Counted from the first letter of the stretch, positions 1-8,190 are shown. The stretch is DNA of 14,167 nucleotides from Rickettsiaceae bacterium (GCA_021741285.1 JAIOYD010000014.1:1-14167), one strand, 5' to 3'. Notes: generated by a model from the sequence alone, not told the origin. Program-made: numbers and translations.

Positions 1-2
1 TC

Positions 3-101
3 ATAGATAGCAAAAAATTGGCTCTTGAGAAAAATAATGAAATCCTGTACCTTGAATACTTATCTGACAGTCAAAATTCAACCGACAATCAGATGGGGTA
101 A
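3..101 (+). CDS. C-terminal tail of an unidentified gene (partial)
   Basis: One plus-strand frame is open from base 3 to a TAA at 99-101, giving 32 residues before the stop. The other two plus frames hit stops within the first ten bases. The tail is rich in Lys, Glu, Asn and Leu and looks like the end of a charged helix (it contains LALEKNNEILYLEYL), followed by a polar Asp/Ser/Asn tip. The start lies outside the window. I do not recognise the family. A 33-codon open frame can occur by chance in AT-rich DNA, so this is only a probable gene end. It converges on the minus-strand acetyltransferase gene 29 bases away. Confidence 0.35.
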   Translation: MDSKKLALEKNNEILYLEYLSDSQNSTDNQMG

Positions 102-130
102 ATTATGGTGTCTGTAAGATCAAATCTTGA

Positions 131-754
131 CTAGTACACCTCAACATCTGGGGATCGTATAATGTTTAGATGTTGCTTTAATTTCTCTAAATTCCAGTCC
201 CACCATTTGATCTTCAGGAGTTTCTGAATCTCATCATCAGTAAATCGTTTTTTAATTAAACGTGCCGGATTTCCGCCCCATATTTCATATGGCCCAATAT
301 TTTTTGTTACCAGGCTGCGTGCACCTATTACGGCCCCATCTCCAATCCGAACCCCAGGCATAATCATACTTTCTGCGCCTATCCAAAAATCATTGCCAAT
401 CATTGTATCCCCTTTGAGCTTTTGTCCTTTAGGTGCCACTAAATTATAGTTATCAAAATCCTTGTCTAGGAAATCGAGTGAATAGGCTGCAATCCAGTCA
501 TAGTTATGACCTTGTGTTCCACCCATCATAAACTTTACGCCGGTTGCAATTGAACAAAATTTACCAATAATAAGACGGTCTATTTCGCTTGTATCTTGAT
601 GATTGTCTGCTTCATCAAGATACATAACGCAATCCTCAAAAGCCTTGTCATGGTAGTACCCTGAATAATAAGAGTAATCGCCTGCAATAATATGCTTTGC
701 TTTAACATGATCTTTAATAATTATCGATTCCCTATAGCTATTGAAGATAGGCAT
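131..754 (-). CDS. CatB/Vat-type xenobiotic O-acetyltransferase (left-handed beta-helix)
   Basis: This 207-residue protein has the length and layout of the hexapeptide xenobiotic acetyltransferases (type B chloramphenicol and streptogramin acetyltransferases), which move acetyl from acetyl-CoA to a drug hydroxyl in the cytoplasm. The N-terminal IIAGDYSYYSGYY block and the KFCSIATGVKFMMGG strand come before GHNYDW, whose His-83 sits where the family's catalytic histidine lies. Hexapeptide coils follow (IGNDFWIGAESMIMPGVRIG, then GAVIGARSLVT). The family end signature YEIWGGNPARLIKKRF comes at about residues 156-171, before a Trp-rich helix. No Shine-Dalgarno is visible before the ATG, which is preceded by an A/T run. 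The gene stands alone, downstream of sucD on the same strand but 255 bases away. The real substrate is unknown: homologues include true resistance enzymes and many chromosomal proteins of unknown role. It may have been acquired by transfer, which is inference. Confidence 0.8.
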   Translation of the reverse strand: MPIFNSYRESIIIKDHVKAKHIIAGDYSYYSGYYHDKAFEDCVMYLDEADNHQDTSEIDRLIIGKFCSIATGVKFMMGGTQGHNYDWIAAYSLDFLDKDFDNYNLVAPKGQKLKGDTMIGNDFWIGAESMIMPGVRIGDGAVIGARSLVTKNIGPYEIWGGNPARLIKKRFTDDEIQKLLKIKWWDWNLEKLKQHLNIIRSPDVEVY

Positions 755-1009
755 ATATTTATTTTTTAATATTGGTTAGAAAAGCCCCTAGAAACATTTG
801 TATTGTCCAAGTATATGTAATTTAGGTTATTAAATTTCGTCGTAACAGGGATGATATTAAAAATCGTTTGGCTGGTGGCGGGGCGTGAACGTATACTGAC
901 TTGGTACAGGAAACCCTTTCTTTCCTATAACAAATTCAAGTTAGTTTAGCTTCTTTTAGTGTAGATATAAGCTTCGATTAATTATATTTAGTACACAAAA
1001 TCCTGACCA
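755..1009. other. Intergenic stretch with a nested palindrome and a G-rich patch
   Basis: There is no open frame of note here. A short G-rich patch (870-887) stands out in otherwise AT-rich DNA. Just beyond it lies a nested inverted repeat: outer arms CTGACTTG (896-903) and CAAGTTAG (937-944, with one G-T pair), inner arms AGGAAA (908-913) and TTTCCT (921-926). Neither strand shows a T-run after the hairpin, so it is not a typical intrinsic terminator. It could be a remnant of a Rickettsia-type palindromic element or a decayed gene, but I cannot match it to a known family. No clear promoter for the acetyltransferase gene was found. Confidence 0.4.
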
Positions 1010-1881
1010 TCAACTAAGTAACTTTTGCATCGTACGACCAATTTCAGAAGGAGAATTAGACATCATAACCCCAGCGCTGGTTAGAGCCTCGATCTTGTCT
1101 CCAGCAGAACCTTTGCCACCAGCAATAATTGCACCAGCATGTCCCATTCTTTTACCAGGAGGTGCTGTTACTCCTGCAATAAATCCAACTACAGGTTTTT
1201 TGATTTTATGTCTTTTGATGAAGTCAGCTGCATCTTCTTCCGCATTACCCCCAATTTCACCAATCATGATAATTGCCTGAGTATCATTATCGTGCAAGAA
1301 TAATTCTATACAATCAATAAAATTAGTTCCATTTACCGGACACCACTTATGCCAACGCAAGTAGACTGGCCAAGACCAACAGCAGTTGTTTGAGCAACAG
1401 CTTCATATGTTAAGGTACCTGACCTTGAAACAATACCAATCCTGCCTTTTTGGTGAATATGACCTGGCATGATCCCAATCTTACACTCGGCAGGAGTAAT
1501 CACTCCAGGACAGTTTGGTCCAATCAACCTAGTCCTCGAACCAAGTAAAGCTCTTTTGACCTTAAGCATGTCTATCACAGGTATGCCTTCGGTAATACAA
1601 ATTACCAACTCAAGCCCCGCATCAATTGCTTCTAAAATTGAATCTGCCGCAAAGGGTGGAGGAACATAAATCACACTGGCATTCGCTCCTGTTCTGTCAA
1701 CAGCTTCCGCTACTGTATTATAGACTGGTAAATCTAAATGTGTTTGCCCCCCTTTACCAGGTGTAATGCCACCAACCATTTTAGTGCCATAAGCGATTGC
1801 TTGCTCAGAGTGAAAAGTACCCTGGGAGCCGGTAAAGCCCTGACAAATTACTTTGGTATTTTTATTTATAAGTATCGACAT
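1010..1881 (-). pseudogene. sucD: Succinyl-CoA synthetase alpha subunit, split by a one-base deletion
   Basis: SucD and SucC form the TCA-cycle enzyme that converts succinyl-CoA, ADP and phosphate to succinate, ATP and CoA. The first part (1881 to 1333) carries the CoA-binding Rossmann region ([43 protein letters not shown]) and reads through CVGISG, then Val-Arg-stop. The rest, starting at PVNGTNF, continues in another frame to 1010 and holds [12 protein letters not shown] and RMGHAGAI, whose His (codon 1139-1141) is the phosphorylated residue. The family reads GGDP at the join. Restoring one T (plus strand) between 1341 and 1342 turns GTC CGG into GAT CCG and gives about 290 residues with that His at 248, close to His-246 of the E. 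coli enzyme. No slippery run is present, so programmed frameshifting looks unlikely. AGGAG precedes the ATG, 19 bases after sucC. It is either a real pseudogene or a sequence error. Confidence 0.9.
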
Positions 1882-1900
1882 ATTATTATTGCTCCTAAAT

Positions 1901-3058
1901 CTATACAGCTTTTACAATTTTTTGTGCCGCATCCCCTAGATCATCAGCAGCAATTATTTCTAAGCCAGAATTAGCTAGTATCTTCTTTCCAAGTTCAAAA
2001 TTTGTGCCTGCAAGACGAACTACTAACGGTATCTTAACACCAACTTCCTTTGCTGCAGCGACTATTCCTTCGGCAATAATATCGCATCTCATAATCCCAC
2101 CAAAGATGTTTACTAATATGCCTTTTACAGCTTTATCTGAAAGAATAATTTTGAATGCTTCAGCAACTCTTTCTTTATCTGCCCCGCCCCCAACATCTAA
2201 GAAATTTGCCGGTTCTGCTTCATATAGTTTAATAATGTCCATAGTTGCCATGGCTAAACCAGCTCCATTTACCATGCAGCCAATAGTTCCATCCATCCTA
2301 ACATAATTTAAATCAGCTTTACTTGCTCTTACTTCAAGAGCATCCTCTTCTGCTTCATCTCTCAGAGCAGCAATTTCCGGATGACGGAATAATCCATTAT
2401 CATCAAAATTTATTTTTGCGTCCAGTGCTAGCAAATTACCATCAAGAGTTTCTACAAGCGGATTAATTTCTATTTGAGATGCATCTGTAGCAACGAAAGC
2501 ATTATAGACCGATTCAGCTATTTTTATCAGCTGCTTTGCTTTATCACCCGAAAATCCAAGCCTAAAAGCTAAGGCTCTGCAGTGAAAAGGCATAAGGCCA
2601 GTTGCAGGATCAATTGAAATTTTAATAATTTTTTCTGGTGTTTTGTTGGCCACCTCTTCAATATCGATTCCACCTTCAGTTGAAGCCATGAAGGTTATTC
2701 GATTTGATGCTCGGTCAAGAACCACGCTAAAGTAATATTCTTTAGCAATATCACACCCTGATTCTATGTAGACCCTTTTAACAACTTGCCCCTTGGGTCC
2801 GGTCTGATGTGTTACTAAAGTTTTACCATACATGTCATGAGCAATACTTCTAGCTTCTTCTTTGCTACGTACAACTTTTACGCCACCAGCTTTGCCTCTA
2901 CCACCAGCATGAATTTGAGCTTTAACAACATAGACCTTAGCCTCAAAATTCTTGATTAACTCATCAATTTCTTCAGCTTTCAAAGCAACAATGCCATGAG
3001 ACGTAGGCACCCCATATTTAGCTAAAACTTGTTTTGCTTGATATTCATGAATATTCAT
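1901..3058 (-). CDS. sucC: Succinyl-CoA synthetase beta subunit (ADP-forming)
   Basis: This is the nucleotide-binding beta subunit of the TCA-cycle succinyl-CoA synthetase, a cytoplasmic partner of SucD. It is full length at 385 residues, as usual for bacterial SucC. It opens with the standard [18 protein letters not shown], followed by the ATP-grasp region ([16 protein letters not shown], residues 47-61). The metal-binding positions EINP (Glu-197, Asn-199) and Asp-213 in LDAKINF are present. The ligase/CoA domain follows with [11 protein letters not shown] and [13 protein letters not shown] (287-298), then [15 protein letters not shown] (317-331). The ATG choice is secure because the N-terminus matches the family exactly, although no clear Shine-Dalgarno precedes it. 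It is the first gene of a sucC-sucD operon. It looks intact, in contrast to sucD, which argues that the operon was under selection until very recently or that the sucD lesion is an error. Confidence 0.97.
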   Translation of the reverse strand: MNIHEYQAKQVLAKYGVPTSHGIVALKAEEIDELIKNFEAKVYVVKAQIHAGGRGKAGGVKVVRSKEEARSIAHDMYGKTLVTHQTGPKGQVVKRVYIESGCDIAKEYYFSVVLDRASNRITFMASTEGGIDIEEVANKTPEKIIKISIDPATGLMPFHCRALAFRLGFSGDKAKQLIKIAESVYNAFVATDASQIEINPLVETLDGNLLALDAKINFDDNGLFRHPEIAALRDEAEEDALEVRASKADLNYVRMDGTIGCMVNGAGLAMATMDIIKLYEAEPANFLDVGGGADKERVAEAFKIILSDKAVKGILVNIFGGIMRCDIIAEGIVAAAKEVGVKIPLVVRLAGTNFELGKKILANSGLEIIAADDLGDAAQKIVKAV

Positions 3059-3083
3059 CTTGTACTTGTATTTCTAATTAATT

Positions 3084-3092
3084 TTTATACCA
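3084..3092 (-). promoter_or_regulatory. Candidate extended -10 promoter of sucCD
   Basis: Read on the minus strand, TGGTATAAA forms an extended -10 element (TATAAA with an upstream TG at the right offset). It lies about 26 bases before the sucC ATG, so the leader would be only about 20 bases. No good -35 sits at 17 bases, which is tolerated when the extended motif is present. This is motif matching only. Confidence 0.4.
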
Positions 3093-3164
3093 CAGGCCTT
3101 ACTCTATAATAAAACATCCAGTGAAGTAAAGGAAAAGAAGGAATAGTTCTAAAATTTAAGCCAA

Positions 3165-3887
3165 CTAGTCTTTTATCATAATTGTTGCAGACACGGTCAT
3201 AGAAATTTGAGTTTCGCCTGGTTCTGCTACAGGAGAGGCCATCTCGTTCTTTGCCATAGCTCCCATTCTCATTGCATATTGCATAATTGGATAAGGTCTA
3301 GATGTATCAGCATCAACGTTTATACTTACAACTTTTATTATATCTTTACCTAAAGCTTTTGCTACACGTTTTGACTTTTTCATTAGTTTCTCAACCGCTA
3401 ATTCCATCAAGGAATCTCGTACTTCTTCTCTCGTATCATTGGAAATAGTATAAGTTAGTCCATCTACCACCAAACCAATCTCTTGCAATTGACCAGTAAG
3501 TTTTAAAATATCATTTGTTGCTTTTCCAGAGATGGCCACCCCTTGGCTTCCTCTCCATTTTATTTTTCTTTCATCATTTTTATTAAGCACAACTTCATAT
3601 TTATATACAGAATATTGCTGTGTTGAAACTTTAACATCTTTTAGCAACTTAGTTTTTTCTAACGCCTTAGCCATTACGGTGTTAATTTGATTTTGCACCT
3701 CTTTTGCAGTTGCAGCTTCGAATTCAAAATGCAAATTTGCCACTAACAAGTCTTCTGAAACTTCAATAAATTCAGTAGCGGAAACGTTAAGTAACGTGCC
3801 ATCCTCTATCTTCTCTCCATCAGCTAAGCTGTTTAATGGGGTAGCAAGAAGCAGGTATATAATTAATTTACTTATCTGATGTATCAT
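3165..3887 (-). CDS. SIMPL-domain (DUF541/YggE-like) exported protein
   Basis: This 240-residue protein starts with a hydrophobic signal peptide (about residues 1-22, IYLLLATPLNSLADG), so it is probably periplasmic. The rest has the pattern of the SIMPL/DUF541 family: an N-terminal LLNVSATEFIEVSEDLLVANL strand pair, a long helix ending in ALEKTKLLKDVKVSTQQYSVY, the GVAISGKATNDILKLTGQL segment, a second VVDGLTYTISNDTREEVRD block, and a C-terminal QISMTVSATIMI strand. The family includes E. coli YggE, linked to oxidative stress, but its biochemical role is not established. A GAGGA Shine-Dalgarno lies just before the ATG, and the gap from recN is only 11 bases. It is therefore the last gene of a bamD-recN-SIMPL unit, and translation is probably coupled. 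Confidence 0.85.
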   Translation of the reverse strand: MIHQISKLIIYLLLATPLNSLADGEKIEDGTLLNVSATEFIEVSEDLLVANLHFEFEAATAKEVQNQINTVMAKALEKTKLLKDVKVSTQQYSVYKYEVVLNKNDERKIKWRGSQGVAISGKATNDILKLTGQLQEIGLVVDGLTYTISNDTREEVRDSLMELAVEKLMKKSKRVAKALGKDIIKVVSINVDADTSRPYPIMQYAMRMGAMAKNEMASPVAEPGETQISMTVSATIMIKD

Positions 3888-3898
3888 AACTTCCTCAT

Positions 3899-5548
3899 TT
3901 AAACTAATGTTATCAACTCTTTGGCTGCCTTTAAACCGGTTTCAGTTATTTCTTTGCCTGAAATCATTCTAGCCAGCTCGTAAGATCTGGCTTCCTCTTC
4001 CAGTGTTCTTATTTCAACTACAGTATGAAGATCGTGTTGAGTTTTTTCAACTAAAATGTGCTGATCAGCTTTTCCAGCTACTTGTGGCTGATGAGTTATA
4101 ACAATGATTTGTACCGCGCTGCTGAGTAGTTTTAAGCGTAAGCCTATTGAGTCTGCCACAGAGCCACTGATTCCTACGTCTATTTCATCAAAAATAACAG
4201 TGTGCTTTGGAGCCTTATCAAATAAAGCCACTCTGAATGCCAACATAAAGCGTGATAATTCTCCCCCAGATGCAATTTTATCGATGGGCGACAAACTCAT
4301 CCCTGGATTTGTTGAGGCCACAAATCGTACCTTATCCATTCCATTTGTTGAGGCAAAATTAGGGTCTGATTCAATTTCAACAACGAAAATGGCTTTTTTC
4401 ATATCAAGAGCCGATAACTCTTGCATAACTTTTTTCTCAAGTTCTGTAACTATTTTCTTCCTTTGAGCTGACAAATTTTGAGCCAGAATAAAGTAATGTT
4501 GTTTAAAGGATTCAAGCTGACGTTCTATTTCAGAATTCATTTGAACATTATTTTCTAGGCTTAACAATTCTGTTTGAGATTTTTCAAAAAGATCAACCAA
4601 ACTATCTGCGTCCACCGAATGCTTTCTCGCTAAAGTTCTTATCTCATATAATCTTTCCTCAATCTCTTCGATGGAAAATTCTTCTTTATAGAGGTCACGC
4701 AATATCTGCTGTAGAATAGTTTTAGCATCTTCAATTTTATCGTAAGCTAATTCTAAGTTAGAACTAACTTTTTCAAGCAATTCATTATTGTTCACAGAAT
4801 TTGAAATAGATCTTTGGGCTTTCCCAATAATTCGTTCAATCGAGCTTTCTTGAATTTCAGCCAATACAGATTGAATCAGTTGTTTCTCTTTCTCGTAAGA
4901 TTGCAGTTTTCTTTTTATATCAGTTAATTCTTGCTCTTCACCTTTCTTTACTTGAGCTAACTCAAGCTCAGCACAAACATGTTTTAAATAATCTATGTCC
5001 TTATCTATCTGTTCTTTTCTAGTAGCAATTTCTTTGATTTTCTTTTCCGTTTCTTGCCAATTAAAATAACTAAGTGCAACCTCTTTTTTAAGATCTCCAA
5101 GTTTACCAAATTCATCTAAAATAAATTGATGTGATGCTACATGAAGTAGCATGGTATGATTGTGCTGACCATGAAGTTCAAGCAAATAATTGAATAAATT
5201 TTGTACAAGCTTGGTTGTGACAATTTGATCGTTTATAAAAAACTTTTTACGTCCTAAGGTATTTTGACTACATTTTATAATTAGGACATCAGCTTTATCA
5301 ACCCCTATCTCTTGTAGATAATTATCTAGTATTTTGGTAGCAGTAAAAACAAGAGTTACTAAGCATGACTCTGCAGATGGTCTAATTGGGTTGCCGGAGA
5401 ATTTTTCGCCCAAACAAAAAAGGATAGCATCAAGAAGAATAGACTTACCGGCGCCAGTTTCGCCTGTAATAGCACAGAAGCCTTCATTAAAATCTAATTC
5501 TAACTTCTCAATTAGGATAAAGTCCTTAATATGAAGGCTTTGTAGCAT
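3899..5548 (-). CDS. recN: DNA repair protein RecN (SMC-like ATPase)
   Basis: RecN is a cohesin-like ATPase that acts early in double-strand-break repair, ahead of RecA. The protein is 549 residues, normal for the family. It begins MLQSLHIKDFILIEKLELDF, and Walker A (GETGAGKS, residues 29-36) follows. A long Lys/Glu-rich coiled-coil arm spans about 150-380. The C-terminal ATPase half has the ABC signature region KIASGGELSRFMLAFR (about 425-440), Walker B with VIFDEIDVGISG (about 450-461), and the switch histidine segment IVITHQPQVAGKADQH. The characteristic RecN C-terminus (ELARMISG) is also present. It starts 4 bases after the bamD stop, so the two genes share a transcript and probably translation. 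Every catalytic element is present, so the gene appears functional. Confidence 0.96.
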   Translation of the reverse strand: MLQSLHIKDFILIEKLELDFNEGFCAITGETGAGKSILLDAILFCLGEKFSGNPIRPSAESCLVTLVFTATKILDNYLQEIGVDKADVLIIKCSQNTLGRKKFFINDQIVTTKLVQNLFNYLLELHGQHNHTMLLHVASHQFILDEFGKLGDLKKEVALSYFNWQETEKKIKEIATRKEQIDKDIDYLKHVCAELELAQVKKGEEQELTDIKRKLQSYEKEKQLIQSVLAEIQESSIERIIGKAQRSISNSVNNNELLEKVSSNLELAYDKIEDAKTILQQILRDLYKEEFSIEEIEERLYEIRTLARKHSVDADSLVDLFEKSQTELLSLENNVQMNSEIERQLESFKQHYFILAQNLSAQRKKIVTELEKKVMQELSALDMKKAIFVVEIESDPNFASTNGMDKVRFVASTNPGMSLSPIDKIASGGELSRFMLAFRVALFDKAPKHTVIFDEIDVGISGSVADSIGLRLKLLSSAVQIIVITHQPQVAGKADQHILVEKTQHDLHTVVEIRTLEEEARSYELARMISGKEITETGLKAAKELITLV

Positions 5549-5552
5549 TTCT

Positions 5553-6296
5553 CTATTTCAATAGATTATCACTATATTTGTGCCACTGACTATCTGGGTA
5601 GTTATGGGCAAGAACTGTGGCATATTTTTTTGCTTCCTCAACAAGCCCAAGCATTATATTACTTTCGACAAGCCTATATAGGGCTTCAGGGACGTGTGAA
5701 GTAGTATCATAGTTTTCAACTACTATTTGGAATCTTTTTATAGCAGCTACTGGATTTCTTTTGTTTAGATAATAACGCCCAACAAACATTTCTTTTCCCG
5801 CTAAATGATCCTTTACTAGGTCTATTTTTAAAGCAGCATCAATCGCATATTTAGAATTAGAGAATCTCAAAATAACTTCTTCAAGCCCCTGGCCTGCATA
5901 CTCCGTTTTCGACTGATCAAGCCTTACATCCGAGATTTGAACATAAGTTGCAAGTGCTTTTAGGTAGTACGCATATGCGATATCTTCATATCTTGGGTGA
6001 AGTTTGATGAATATATCGAGCACATCAACAGCTTCTTCATATTCTCCAGCAAGGTATAGCGAGTACGCTTGCATAAGTTCAGCCTTTGGTGTGATGCTAT
6101 TACCAGGATGTTGAAAAAATACTTTTTCAAATTCAGCAGAAGCCTTTTTGTAGTCGCCACTTTCTAACTCTTTAACACCTTTATTATATAATTCTTGTGC
6201 TGGAACTACATCTTCATTATCTTTTAGTTTGGATTTACAGGCAGCAAGTGCTAAAGATATTAAGATTATAGAAAATAGTGGTTTAGTAAAATTCAT
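5553..6296 (-). CDS. bamD: Outer membrane assembly lipoprotein BamD (ComL)
   Basis: BamD is the essential TPR lipoprotein that works with BamA in the BAM complex to insert beta-barrel proteins into the outer membrane. The 247-residue product has a lipoprotein signal peptide ending in LALAAC, so Cys-20 would be lipidated. TPR-type helices follow: AQELYNKGVKELESGDYKKA at about 33-52, AELMQAYSLYLAGEYEEAV, the family-typical FIKLHPRYEDIAYAYYLKAL, then FVGRYYLNKRNPVAAIKRFQ and PEALYRLVESNIMLGLVEEA. The RYYL region with the preceding Asp/Lys helix is diagnostic for BamD. There is no strong Shine-Dalgarno before the ATG. It is first in the bamD-recN-SIMPL unit, and the bamD-recN pairing is common in Rickettsiales. 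tatA lies 97 bases upstream on the same strand. Confidence 0.95.
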   Translation of the reverse strand: MNFTKPLFSIILISLALAACKSKLKDNEDVVPAQELYNKGVKELESGDYKKASAEFEKVFFQHPGNSITPKAELMQAYSLYLAGEYEEAVDVLDIFIKLHPRYEDIAYAYYLKALATYVQISDVRLDQSKTEYAGQGLEEVILRFSNSKYAIDAALKIDLVKDHLAGKEMFVGRYYLNKRNPVAAIKRFQIVVENYDTTSHVPEALYRLVESNIMLGLVEEAKKYATVLAHNYPDSQWHKYSDNLLK

Positions 6297-6393
6297 AATT
6301 TAAAACCAGATAGGTTATATTTTTATTCAAAATTTATATACATGAGAAACTAGTCTAAGTACAGCATCAATCTTTAATTGTACCAATATCCTA

Positions 6394-6543
6394 TTAGTCT
6401 TTTTTATCATCGTCTTTCAAAGAAGATTTGAAGGCTTTAAGACCTTTGCCAAGCTCTGACATAACTTGTGGCAATTTTCCTGCACCAAATAATAGCAAAA
6501 TGATTAGCAGAATTACCACTAATTGAACAAGACTAATTCCCAT
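6394..6543 (-). CDS. tatA: Twin-arginine translocase subunit TatA
   Basis: A 49-codon minus-strand frame starts at ATG 6543-6541 and ends with tandem stops (TAA then TAG). The product has the TatA plan: a short N-terminus, one hydrophobic helix at about residues 5-19 ([15 protein letters not shown]), the hinge FGAGKLP with the conserved Phe-Gly, an amphipathic helix ending in [18 protein letters not shown], and a charged tail. TatA oligomers form the inner-membrane pathway for folded proteins with twin-arginine signals. At 49 residues it is very short compared with about 90 in E. coli, which is usual for reduced genomes. No Shine-Dalgarno is visible; the bases before the ATG are an A/T run. 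It lies between tRNA-Glu and bamD. tatB/tatC are not in this window. Confidence 0.93.
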   Translation of the reverse strand: MGISLVQLVVILLIILLLFGAGKLPQVMSELGKGLKAFKSSLKDDDKKD

Positions 6544-6628
6544 AATATTATAAAAAAATAAGTTAATTAAGGATCGTTTCGAAAGCTATGATAACTAATT
6601 TTACTTCTTAAATCTAGGAATAAATTTA

Positions 6629-6671
6629 GCTCTGTTAGTAAATTAGGCAAGAAAGCTGATATAACAGAAGC
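6629..6671 (-). repeat. Inverted repeat downstream of tRNA-Glu
   Basis: The arms are GCTCTGTTA (6629-6637) and TAACAGAAGC (6662-6671), which pair over nine positions with one bulged base and a 24-base loop. The element lies 10 bases past the tRNA-Glu 3' end in the tRNA's direction of transcription. It could be a processing or termination structure. The long loop and the lack of a strong T-run make termination doubtful. Confidence 0.25.
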
Positions 6672-6680
6672 AATTGAACA

Positions 6681-6755
6681 TGGTGACCCCTACGGGAATC
6701 GAACCCGTGTTTTCACCGTGAAAGGGTGACGTCCTAACCGCTAGACGAAGGGGCC
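6681..6755 (-). tRNA. tRNA-Glu (anticodon TTC)
   Basis: The minus-strand sequence folds as a complete 75-base tRNA including an encoded CCA. The acceptor GGCCCCT pairs with AGGGGTC with one G-T pair. The D arm contains TAGCGGTTAGGA. The anticodon stem TCACC/GGTGA closes the loop CTTTCAC with anticodon TTC, and the T arm carries GGTTCGATTCC. It decodes GAA and GAG. The gene lies between dnaJ and tatA on the same strand, with its own probable promoter. Confidence 0.97.
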
Positions 6756-6787
6756 TTATGAAACAATGAACGTTCCTAAGTCTTGCC

Positions 6788-6816
6788 TTTATACAGCCTA
6801 TAATAGAATATTGCAA
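6788..6816 (-). promoter_or_regulatory. Probable sigma-70-type promoter of tRNA-Glu
   Basis: On the minus strand, TTGCAA (6816-6811) is followed after exactly 17 bases by TATAAA (6793-6788). Transcription would start near 6781, giving a leader of about 25 bases before the mature tRNA 5' end at 6755. Spacing and position fit well, while the hexamers match the consensus at 4 of 6 and 5 of 6 positions. Confidence 0.5.
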
Positions 6817-6903
6817 GAAAGATTTCGGCTATATTAACTGTCTCCGCCAAAAGTTATATTTTACGAATAAAAAATAAATACTTTAGATGGTATTAGGCAG
6901 ATT

Positions 6904-8037
6904 TTAAGACCACATATTTTTCATCTTTGAAAAAAAACCATCGTTGCTATAGTTTTCTTTTGTTTCGCCAAATTCTTTATCAAGCTCTTCTAAGAGTTCT
7001 TTTTGCTTCTTAGTAAGGTCTTTAGGAGTTTGAACAAAGGCATGAGCATAAAAATCACCTCTCTCTGATGACCGAACTTTAGACATTCCCTTACCTCTTA
7101 GCCTTAGCTTGTCTCCTGTTTGGGTACCTGGAGGTATTTTTAATGTGACGGTTGAACCATCGATAGTTGGGATTTCAACTTCTCCTCCAAGTGCCGCCTT
7201 CGTAAAATTTAATGGTAATCTACAATGCAAATTCGAGCCTTCCACTTGATAAATATTATGGGGAGCTACTGTAATAAAAACATACAAATCGCCAGAGATA
7301 CCGCCTCGTAAGCCTGCTTCTCCTTCTCCGGCAATTCTAATTCTTACCCCATCTTCAACGCCATGTGGTATATTAACAATTAAATTTTTGTGTTTAGTAG
7401 AGCGCCCAGTACCATGACATACTGTACAAGGATTTTTGATTATTTGCCCCTGCCCGTTACATTTATTGCAAGTCTGTTCTATAGCAAAAAATCCTTGCTG
7501 CATACGAATAGCACCCGTTCCATTACATTGTGGACACGTACTGTTGGCATTTGGCTCATTAGTTCCCCTTCCCCCACAAGGAGAACATTTAGCCTCTGTA
7601 TTAAAATTTATTTTTTTATCTATTCCTGTGAAGGCTTCTTCTAAGGTAATAGTAAGATTATATTTTAGATCTGAGCCTCTTGCTTGACTTGTTCGTGGCC
7701 TAGAGGCTCCTCCCCCTCGGCCACCCATGAAGTCGCTAAAGAAATCGCCGAATATATCATTTATATCATGATTACCCGCGGTGCGAGAATTAAATCCACC
7801 ACCTCCACCTTGTTCAAATGCACTATGCCCCATTCTATCGTAAGCAGCTCTCTTCTGTTCGTCTTTTAGGACTTCATAAGCTTCACTTATTTCTTTGAAT
7901 TTTATTTCAGCTGAAGGATCACTACTATTCGTATCAGGGTGGTATTTCTTAGCCAGCTTGAGATAAGCTTTTTTGATTTCAGTGCCATTTGCAGAACGTT
8001 CAACCTCTAGCACCTCATAATAATCTCTTTTTGTCAT
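6904..8037 (-). CDS. dnaJ: Chaperone protein DnaJ (Hsp40)
   Basis: DnaJ is the type I co-chaperone that delivers substrates to DnaK and stimulates its ATPase. The 377-residue product shows all family parts in order: a J domain with HPD at residues 33-35 (KKYHPDTN), a Gly/Phe-rich region at about 76-110, and four zinc-binding CxxCxGxG repeats at 151-158 (CSPCGGRG), 168-175 (CPQCNGTG), 190-197 (CNKCNGQG) and 204-211 (CTVCHGTG). The C-terminal substrate-binding domains follow, with [13 protein letters not shown] and [11 protein letters not shown]. All zinc ligands are present. An AGGGAA Shine-Dalgarno-like stretch lies before the ATG. It follows dnaK with a 153-base gap, which contains a candidate promoter, so dnaJ may be expressed both from the dnaK promoter and from its own. 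Confidence 0.98.
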   Translation of the reverse strand: MTKRDYYEVLEVERSANGTEIKKAYLKLAKKYHPDTNSSDPSAEIKFKEISEAYEVLKDEQKRAAYDRMGHSAFEQGGGGGFNSRTAGNHDINDIFGDFFSDFMGGRGGGASRPRTSQARGSDLKYNLTITLEEAFTGIDKKINFNTEAKCSPCGGRGTNEPNANSTCPQCNGTGAIRMQQGFFAIEQTCNKCNGQGQIIKNPCTVCHGTGRSTKHKNLIVNIPHGVEDGVRIRIAGEGEAGLRGGISGDLYVFITVAPHNIYQVEGSNLHCRLPLNFTKAALGGEVEIPTIDGSTVTLKIPPGTQTGDKLRLRGKGMSKVRSSERGDFYAHAFVQTPKDLTKKQKELLEELDKEFGETKENYSNDGFFSKMKNMWS

Positions 8038-8168
8038 GTTTTAGTTCCCTACTGAATTGGGTATAATAATAAACTTAGGCAGAATTATTACATAAAAAAT
8101 CACTAGCCTTCTTGGATTAAATTTATGATAGATGACGAGAGAACACGCAGATAGATATTTCCCCCGTC

Positions 8169-8177
8169 ATTATACCA
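8169..8177 (-). promoter_or_regulatory. Candidate extended -10 promoter between dnaK and dnaJ
   Basis: Minus-strand TGGTATAAT contains a perfect -10 hexamer with the extended TG motif. It lies 14 bases after the dnaK stop and about 130 bases before the dnaJ ATG. No good -35 is seen at the expected distance. It could give dnaJ heat-independent transcription separate from dnaK. A perfect hexamer can arise by chance in AT-rich DNA. Confidence 0.4.
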
Positions 8178-8190
8178 TAACTAAAATTAC

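Noticed and set aside
868..900. A stretch resembling the 3' end of a minus-strand tRNA (TGG followed by a G-rich segment and GTGAAC).
   Set aside because: The distance from the TTC-like loop to CCA is about 17 bases, too short for a T stem and acceptor together, and no anticodon arm or D arm can be found.
5960..6160. Open frame on the minus strand overlapping bamD.
   Set aside because: It lies wholly within the convincing bamD reading frame and its product has no family character. The same holds for the open frames within sucC, recN, dnaJ, dnaK and the protease gene.
8131..8170. ATGACG/CGTCAT inverted repeat in the dnaK-dnaJ gap as a terminator.
   Set aside because: The arms are only six bases with a loop of nearly 30 and no T-run follows, so it cannot be supported as an intrinsic terminator.
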